DNA from: JBLINH01 sp047639165
Lineage (GTDB): Bacteria; Patescibacteriota; Minisyncoccia; Phycocordibacterales; JAACPR01
DNA: 54,640 nt
Assembly (NCBI GenBank): GCA_047639165.1
Contig: JBLINH010000002.1
Span: 1 to 54,640, forward strand
Direction of reading: 5' to 3'
This document shows positions 50,921-54,640 of the stretch, piece by piece. Under the pieces are notes generated by a model. That model was not told where the DNA came from and ran no database searches. It was given only the letters and a program-made list of their open reading frames with translations. Position numbers and translations under genes: made by a program. The number at the start of each line of letters is the position of its first letter. Positions within the stretch are counted from its first letter, which is position 1.

Positions 50921-51264
50921 TTAATCTAATCCGCAAAATCTCCCTCTTGCCCAAGCTCTTTCAACACTACAGAATCCAATCTCATTAACAAGTTTTCCAT
51001 CTTCCTGTAACTCAATTTGCTCTATTACTCCTTCCTTTATTGCTTTAGTCCAAGCTTTTCTAGGTCCTCATTCGTAAATTCTCTTGATAAATAAGCTAAA
51101 CACGTAAAAGACTTGCCTAGCTCCTCTAGGGCAAGTTCCGCCAAACCAAGTGCGATTTGCTTTTGATCGGTATGTATAAGTGAAATAACGCTACTAGTTA
51201 GTGAACCAGCATTTTTAATTGTTGCATCAAAAAGTTTTTCTAGATCAGGTAATTTTTTAGTCAT
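50921..51264 (-). pseudogene. Broken AbiV-like HEPN protein
   Basis: From ATG 51264 the frame gives 75 residues (MTKKLPDLEKLFDATIKNAG, then AELALEELGKSFTC) and stops at 51037. The LALEELGKS block is characteristic of AbiV-type abortive infection (HEPN) proteins, normally well over 150 aa. A second frame, open from about 51069, continues RKAWTKAIKEGVIEQIELQE and ends GRFCGLD at 50921. Either a frameshift has split one gene or an unrelated tail follows. Assignment from motif memory. It is the innermost minus-strand gene of the tRNA-Glu array. Confidence 0.5.
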
Positions 51265-51272
51265 ATTATTTA

Positions 51273-51314
51273 ACCCCTCTCGAGCACTCACACTACCTCT
51301 CTCTTCTGTGAGCC
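51273..51314 (-). repeat. Array-associated repeat, left pair member A
   Basis: ACCCCTCTCGAGCACTC...GTGAGCC aligns with 51387-51429 over about 42 nt, with the CTCGAGCACTC block identical and the GTGA(G/C)CC end conserved. The latter is also the left end of the 29-bp site family. It lies immediately in front of the AbiV-like gene. Confidence 0.6.
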
Positions 51315-51386
51315 TTCTCTAGCTCGGACTAAGCAAATTCATTGCAGGGTAAAGCTTTTTTAACTATCATAATGAAATTCAAAACG

Positions 51387-51429
51387 ACCCATCTCGAGCA
51401 CTCGAACTAGTACTCTTCTTTTGTGACCC
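51387..51429 (-). repeat. Array-associated repeat, left pair member B
   Basis: Partner of 51273-51314; its right end GTGACCC begins the 29-bp site at 51423. The 108 nt between the paired repeats hold no gene and look like an empty or collapsed unit. Confidence 0.6.
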
Positions 51430-51451
51430 TAAAGTGTGGCTTTCAGAACTT
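51423..51451 (-). repeat. tRNA-end-related 29-bp site, copy 1
   Basis: The plus strand reads GTGACCCTAAAGTGTGGC then TTTCAGAACTT. It matches copies at 52365 and 53590 at most positions. It bounds the hydrolase cassette on its 3' side. Confidence 0.65.
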
Positions 51452-51536
51452 GTACCGTATAGGGAGTATATCAAATTGAGTGCTGAAACACTGTCAGATA
51501 TGCTCGCTTCAGTATAAATAAAATGCCATAAATCTA

Positions 51537-52226
51537 TTATTTTTGCTTCGTACAATAAGAGATTAGTCGTGAAAGTACATCTATACAGTCAATCACACTG
51601 CCTGTTAAATTGTGTGCTGCGTCTTTTATTTCGCACACAAGCCGTTCTCGGGATGAAGTAGCCCTGGCGATAATTTTATCCTGAGACTCTTTCGGCACTA
51701 CTGTGTCATTTGTGCCTCTGACAAATACGAATGTTCCGCCATAGGATTGCAGTGATGACAAAAGATATTCTTCGCTTGGCATCGTGACAAGTAGTGGTTT
51801 GGTGGTTGTCGGGCTTTTACCACAACCGCTTCCGATCATGATGACCGCTTTAGCTTTTTGTAATAATTCTGGCAATGCAAGCAAGAGCGTTCCGCCGAAT
51901 GAATTACCGACAATAGTGACTTTGTGTTCTTTGGAGATGAGCCCTTCTTGTAAGCAGGCATCAAAACCTTTTTGTATGTCTTCACATTCTTGTTCGAATG
52001 TTTTACCCACAAATGCTTCTAGGGTGTCGGACAGTAAGGCGCCATCTACATCTAATCGGGCAGTGTTGATACATATAAAGTTATACGAGCCCCTGCAGGA
52101 TGAAATGAGTGACATCTCCCACGAATCGGTCGTGCTAGGGTCATGCAATCCATAAATGCCTTTCAAAAATACGACAGTGTTGGTGACTGGACTTGATGAC
52201 TCATACCAAAAAACTTCTATTGGCAA
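51537..52226 (-). CDS. Alpha/beta hydrolase-like protein (229 aa), TTG start
   Basis: The nucleophile elbow is GNSFGGTLL (Ser at about residue 108), the acid is likely Asp in VRGTNDTVVP, and the His is in DAAHNLTG, a complete hydrolase triad. Substrate unknown. GC content is visibly higher than in the core genes, suggesting transfer. The best start is TTG 52226; the frame stays open about 30 basic codons upstream (KKRVSKKIAVKKLSL) without ATG, so the N-terminus is uncertain or truncated. It fills one cassette between two 29-bp sites. Confidence 0.65.
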   Translation of the reverse strand: MPIEVFWYESSSPVTNTVVFLKGIYGLHDPSTTDSWEMSLISSCRGSYNFICINTARLDVDGALLSDTLEAFVGKTFEQECEDIQKGFDACLQEGLISKEHKVTIVGNSFGGTLLLALPELLQKAKAVIMIGSGCGKSPTTTKPLLVTMPSEEYLLSSLQSYGGTFVFVRGTNDTVVPKESQDKIIARATSSRERLVCEIKDAAHNLTGSVIDCIDVLSRLISYCTKQK

Positions 52227-52364
52227 CGAATGAAAAGACGATGTGAGAGAAAGCTTCTTTACCGCTATCTTCTTCGATACTCTCTTTTTTTTGCGGTATT
52301 TATTTTACTAAATTTTTCTAGACTCATGTATGGTATTTATACCATTTGGCTCATATTTTAACTA

Positions 52365-52393
52365 GTGAGCCTACAGGGTGGCTTTCCGAACTT
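52365..52393 (-). repeat. tRNA-end-related 29-bp site, copy 2
   Basis: The plus strand reads GTGAGCCTACAGGGTGGC then TTTCCGAACTT. Similarity to copy 3 continues for about 45 nt more on the right (TTTAGTAT-GAGA). The rest of the 221-nt gap (52227-52447) holds no other feature. Confidence 0.7.
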
Positions 52394-52447
52394 TTATACT
52401 ACAAAGAGGGGATTAGGGTTTAGTATAGAGAAAATGAAAACACTGCT

Positions 52448-53224
52448 CTAAATCTCATTCATGTCGGTGTCAAAACGAATAGCATATGCAAGTTTATGAC
52501 CAACAAAATTTTGCATAGAATATTTTTTGGAATATTTATCAATATTTTCACTCATTTTTAATACATCTTCTTTATTAAAGTATTTCCACTCACGGTTTTG
52601 TAATCCTATCGAAAGCATGTTTGAGTCATCAGGGGTGGCCTTTATGGCTTCTTCAAAGCTACCGTGTGTTTCTATTTCCTGAGGAAGATTACGACTATAA
52701 CGAAACAAGGCGGAATATTCAGCCAGCAGCTCTTTAATTGCGGCTAGTTCGCTAGAGTATTTTTCTTTAAAACTTTCAAGCCTTGGCTCTTTGTCTTCCC
52801 TTCTTTGTTTTAGTTCTTCATCGTATGATCTGCTATAAGCTGTAAGTGTAAACAGACTTAAAAACAAATCTTTGTCCTGTTCATCAACGATATCTCTTTC
52901 AACTAAATCTTTAAAAATGAAGTTTCTGAGCACACCTCCTATTCTAAAAGCTGAATCGTAACATCTCGCATCAATCAATTGCTTTGGAAATTCATGACCT
53001 CTTTCTTGCATAAAACTTGAGGCTATTGGTTTTCTGTGGATTATACAGTCGCCGTACAAAGAATAGACCTCATCAATATTTTCTAAATGTCTTTCATCCA
53101 CACTCTCTACTTCTCCATCCTTGATAGTAATATCACTTATTAATTTATCTTGTTCTTGCGATAGTATTTCTCCCTCAGCTTCCACTAAATGCTCCCAAAA
53201 ATTATCATCTAAAACATTTTCCAC
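52448..53224 (-). CDS. Unknown accessory protein (258 aa)
   Basis: No family recognised. Acidic N-terminus (VEAEGEILSQEQDK), helical middle with a charged coiled coil (about residues 130-165: YDEELKQRREDKEPRLESFK), no membrane helix and no signal peptide. A cytoplasmic protein. It shares a cassette between two 29-bp sites with the 65-aa gene upstream of it, 51 nt apart. Confidence 0.6.
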   Translation of the reverse strand: MENVLDDNFWEHLVEAEGEILSQEQDKLISDITIKDGEVESVDERHLENIDEVYSLYGDCIIHRKPIASSFMQERGHEFPKQLIDARCYDSAFRIGGVLRNFIFKDLVERDIVDEQDKDLFLSLFTLTAYSRSYDEELKQRREDKEPRLESFKEKYSSELAAIKELLAEYSALFRYSRNLPQEIETHGSFEEAIKATPDDSNMLSIGLQNREWKYFNKEDVLKMSENIDKYSKKYSMQNFVGHKLAYAIRFDTDMNEI

Positions 53225-53275
53225 ATCTTTTTCAATAAGGCTATTATATACACGCTCAGAAATAGACCTTAAATA

Positions 53276-53473
53276 TTATTTTTGAAAATCATAAATATCG
53301 CCCTGCATTTCTTCTAGCGCAACAAAACCTTTTTCAATTATCTGTTCTTTTAGTCCAGGTATAGCTTCTTCCTCAACCCCTTCTATAATTTCTGGAGTAG
53401 AAGAATCTAGTTCATTTTCGTCTTTATTCTCCTTCGAATTAGCACACATTGCTTCATTTGGTATTTTTTCCAT
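53276..53473 (-). CDS. Small acidic protein (65 aa)
   Basis: ATG 53473 opens MEKIPNEAMCANSKENKDEN and the product ends EEMQGDIYDFQK; it is acidic and probably helical at the end. ATG 53473 is preferred over the far upstream ATG 53599, since the extra 42 codons run through the 68-bp repeat and a 9-bp tandem repeat. No family recognised. It is the first gene of the cassette it shares with the 258-aa protein. Confidence 0.5.
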   Translation of the reverse strand: MEKIPNEAMCANSKENKDENELDSSTPEIIEGVEEEAIPGLKEQIIEKGFVALEEMQGDIYDFQK

Positions 53474-53494
53474 ATCTATATATCTTATATAAAG

Positions 53495-53527
53495 TTCACA
53501 ACATTCACAACATTCACAAGGTTCACG
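53495..53527. repeat. 9-bp tandem repeat (about 3.6 units)
   Basis: TTCACAACA, TTCACAACA, TTCACAAGG and TTCACG follow each other. On the minus strand each unit would read Glu-Cys-Cys in the open frame upstream of the 65-aa gene. A related GTTCACAATG occurs at about 53679. It adjoins the 68-bp repeat and may be a slippage-prone site. Confidence 0.7.
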
Positions 53528-53531
53528 AATA

Positions 53532-53599
53532 GTTCGGAACAAGTTTAGTGGTATGTTTTTATATGGCTTAAATAAAGGCTTAAAAATTTGTGACCCCAC
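53532..53599. repeat. 68-bp direct repeat, copy 1 (attachment-site-like)
   Basis: Identical to 54456-54523 except one base. Its right end, GTGACCCCAC, equals the 3' end of the tRNA-Glu gene. The two copies flank 856 nt that contain one gene, the pattern left by integration at a tRNA 3' end or by a segmental duplication. It overlaps the 29-bp site copy 3 by 10 nt. Confidence 0.85.
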
Positions 53600-53618
53600 G
53601 GGGTGGCTTTCCGAACTT
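53590..53618 (-). repeat. tRNA-end-related 29-bp site, copy 3
   Basis: The plus strand reads GTGACCCCACGGGGTGGC then TTTCCGAACTT. In the minus orientation AGTTCG and GTGGGGTCAC match the T-arm and 3' end of tRNA-Glu, with a different sequence between. The remaining part of the 325-nt gap (53474-53798) holds the repeats and terminator listed separately and no gene. Confidence 0.75.
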
Positions 53619-53703
53619 TTGGGGTATGGGAAGAGTGTGAGTTTTAGTATGAGAGAGTTGAATGGGGTAGTTATATAATGTTCACAATGTTAACGTTTAG
53701 TAT

Positions 53704-53741
53704 AAAAGAAAAGAACGCCGTACCCGAAGGTCGTGCGTTCT
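53704..53741 (-). terminator. Terminator of the 151-aa gene
   Basis: On the minus strand AGAACGC and GCGTTCT pair around a small internal loop and an ACC-TTCG-GGT cap (stable C(UUCG)G loop), followed by TTTTCTTTT. Confidence 0.85.
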
Positions 53742-53798
53742 GTTTGAAAGTTTTAAGAGGATAGAACTCTTTGGTTACTTCACCGAGCAGATGTACTG

Positions 53799-54254
53799 CT
53801 ATTTAAAAAGTTCATGTTCATTCAAGAACTCCTCAGTCGTACTCTCTGTGGTGTAAACCTTAACAGAGTTAGTAAAGATGTCAGGGCTGATTTCTCCTCC
53901 ACTAACACCAACGAGAGAGAATGCTAGAACTCTTTGGTCGAAACCAAAGTTGGTCCATGCTATGTACTCTTTTCCATTCAGTCTCACCACAGACTCCTTT
54001 CCTAATTGGAAGTCGCTAATAACTTCCACGTTGGTTACTGGTGTGACAGGTTCTTCTGAAGGTCTTATGTAAGAGACCCCCCCATTAGGCGCAAATGGTA
54101 CGTGCCACATGTCGCCCTTTATCTGTGCTGGTCTGTGCGTCCCACTTACAGGACAGCGTTCATGAGTCAGAAAGGGGAAATCTTTCCATAAGTCAGATTC
54201 TCCATTAAAACCAACGAGAGAGAAATGTGTGAGTGTAATACGTTTTGTTATCAT
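53799..54254 (-). CDS. Unknown accessory protein with an internal repeat (151 aa)
   Basis: No family recognised. The segments HFSLVGFNGES (near residue 10) and AFSLVGVSGGE (near residue 110) repeat, and their DNA shares about 17 nt. Trp, Gly and aromatic residues are frequent, suggesting a beta-rich cytoplasmic domain; there is no signal peptide. It is the only gene between the 68-bp direct repeats and has its own terminator. GC content is above the local average, so a recent origin elsewhere is likely. The 260 nt before it contain the second 68-bp repeat and a TACTTAAGTA palindrome, otherwise nothing clear. Confidence 0.6.
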   Translation of the reverse strand: MITKRITLTHFSLVGFNGESDLWKDFPFLTHERCPVSGTHRPAQIKGDMWHVPFAPNGGVSYIRPSEEPVTPVTNVEVISDFQLGKESVVRLNGKEYIAWTNFGFDQRVLAFSLVGVSGGEISPDIFTNSVKVYTTESTTEEFLNEHELFK

Positions 54255-54455
54255 GGCGGTAAATTGAGTATGGTTTGAAGGACAATAATCGGTTTAGCTG
54301 ATGCTAAGTTATCAATTACAATCTTTCTTCCAAACTCAATTAACCATTTCTATCCTTTACAAAGAACCTTACTTGACTATCTTAAGTATATCATGTTTAG
54401 AGTGTTCTGTCAATACCACGTTATGGTTCAATATCTTTGTAATACTTAAGTAAAG

Positions 54456-54523
54456 GTTCGGAACAAGTTTAGGGGTATGTTTTTATATGGCTTAAATAAA
54501 GGCTTAAAAATTTGTGACCCCAC
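54456..54523. repeat. 68-bp direct repeat, copy 2 (overlaps tRNA-Glu 3' end)
   Basis: Partner of 53532-53599, 67 of 68 positions identical (T/G difference in TTTAG(T/G)GG). Its last 9 nt are the 3' end of tRNA-Glu, so this copy is the resident, functional chromosomal site. Confidence 0.85.
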
Positions 54524-54586
54524 AGAGAATCGAACTCTGATTTCAGCCTTGAAAAGGCCGTGTCCTAACCGTTAGACGATGGGGCC
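54515..54586 (-). tRNA. tRNA-Glu (UUC anticodon)
   Basis: On the minus strand: acceptor GGCCCCA/TGGGGTC, D arm with GTCTAACGGTTAGGAC, anticodon stem CGGCC/GGCTG with loop TTTTCAA (anticodon TTC), T arm CAGAG-TTCGATT-CTCTG. CCA is not encoded. Its 3' end is the anchor of the direct-repeat array to its left. Confidence 0.95.
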
Positions 54587-54640
54587 AAGACTGGCTTGGC
54601 AGTACGCCAAAATATACCAGTTTTTTGGAAAAAAATCTAG

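Noticed and set aside
53474..53599. Cys-rich N-terminal extension (ECC repeats) of the 65-aa protein
   Set aside because: It is encoded by the 9-bp tandem repeat and the 68-bp repeat; a later ATG with normal composition exists.
51423..53618. Integron attC sites
   Set aside because: The 29-bp copies lack the GTTRRRY/RYYYAAC core pair and instead match the tRNA-Glu 3' end.
1..54640. CRISPR array
   Set aside because: No set of short repeats with regular spacers was seen; the only tandem repeat is the 9-bp unit at 53495.

Overview
The window looks like a chromosomal segment of a Patescibacteria/CPR bacterium, most likely Paceibacteria (Parcubacteria). This rests on the low GC content, tight packing with 1-17 nt gene overlaps, almost no Shine-Dalgarno sequences, unusually short aminoacyl-tRNA synthetases (AspRS without the GAD insertion, ValRS about 720 aa), and a gene set typical of these small genomes. 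TGA acts as a normal stop (for example the ATGA overlaps at 20498 and 32330), so the Gly-recoding CPR lineages are excluded. The phylum call is inference from these features; no database was searched.

Layout. 1-1918: an accessory DUF5677-type gene between two 92-nt repeats that each encode a conserved microprotein. 1920-4169: a Fur/Zur-family regulator with a palindromic operator, a ZIP metal transporter and a YibE/F membrane protein. 4210-4450: the wreck of a serine recombinase. 4620-9068: aspS, two membrane/His-rich proteins, lysS, and an SRPBCC protein. 9260-10183: a terminator-bounded sugar-isomerase-like gene that looks acquired. 10325-15960: a flavoprotein, an ABC-F ATPase, a DUF4258/DUF2283 pair and typA. 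15950-22921: a glycosyltransferase, a membrane serine protease, a pilin-like peptide, two glycoside hydrolases around an EamA permease, and a two-component system. 23087-30417: an MscS-like protein, a candidate structured RNA, glutaredoxin, an MFS protein, RNase J, a solute-binding protein, SecG and a GerMN-like protein. 30520-34805: a membrane-quality and redox run (LemA, HtpX, CDP-alcohol transferase, MsrB, DsbB, DUF192) that includes a decayed small gene. 34830-35144: RNase P RNA. 35277-48427: O-antigen-ligase/TPR protein, MurJ, LepA, a hidden 38-aa membrane protein, a FtsB-like protein, tRNA-Arg, tRNA-Phe, Hsp20, PrsW, ValRS and TsaD. 48483-54640: an accessory tail ending at tRNA-Glu.

Two patterns stand out. 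First, many genes and operon leaders have an extended -10 box (TGnTAnnnT) exactly 6 nt before ATG. The predicted +1 then falls on the A of the start codon, so leaderless transcription appears to be a main mode of expression. Second, the last 3.2 kb is an array of small minus-strand gene cassettes separated by copies of a 29-bp site related to the 3' end of the adjacent tRNA-Glu gene. Its outermost unit is bounded by 68-bp direct repeats (67/68 identical) that include the tRNA end. No integrase is present, so this resembles a tRNA-anchored, recombinase-less cassette array or a series of stacked integrations.

Genes that probably work together: the Fur-like regulator with ZIP (metal uptake); MsrB, DsbB and DUF192 (translationally coupled, envelope redox); valS-prsW-hsp20 (one minus-strand operon); the histidine kinase and response regulator (overlapping, with a strong leaderless promoter); MurJ with the O-antigen ligase-like protein (cell-surface export and assembly).
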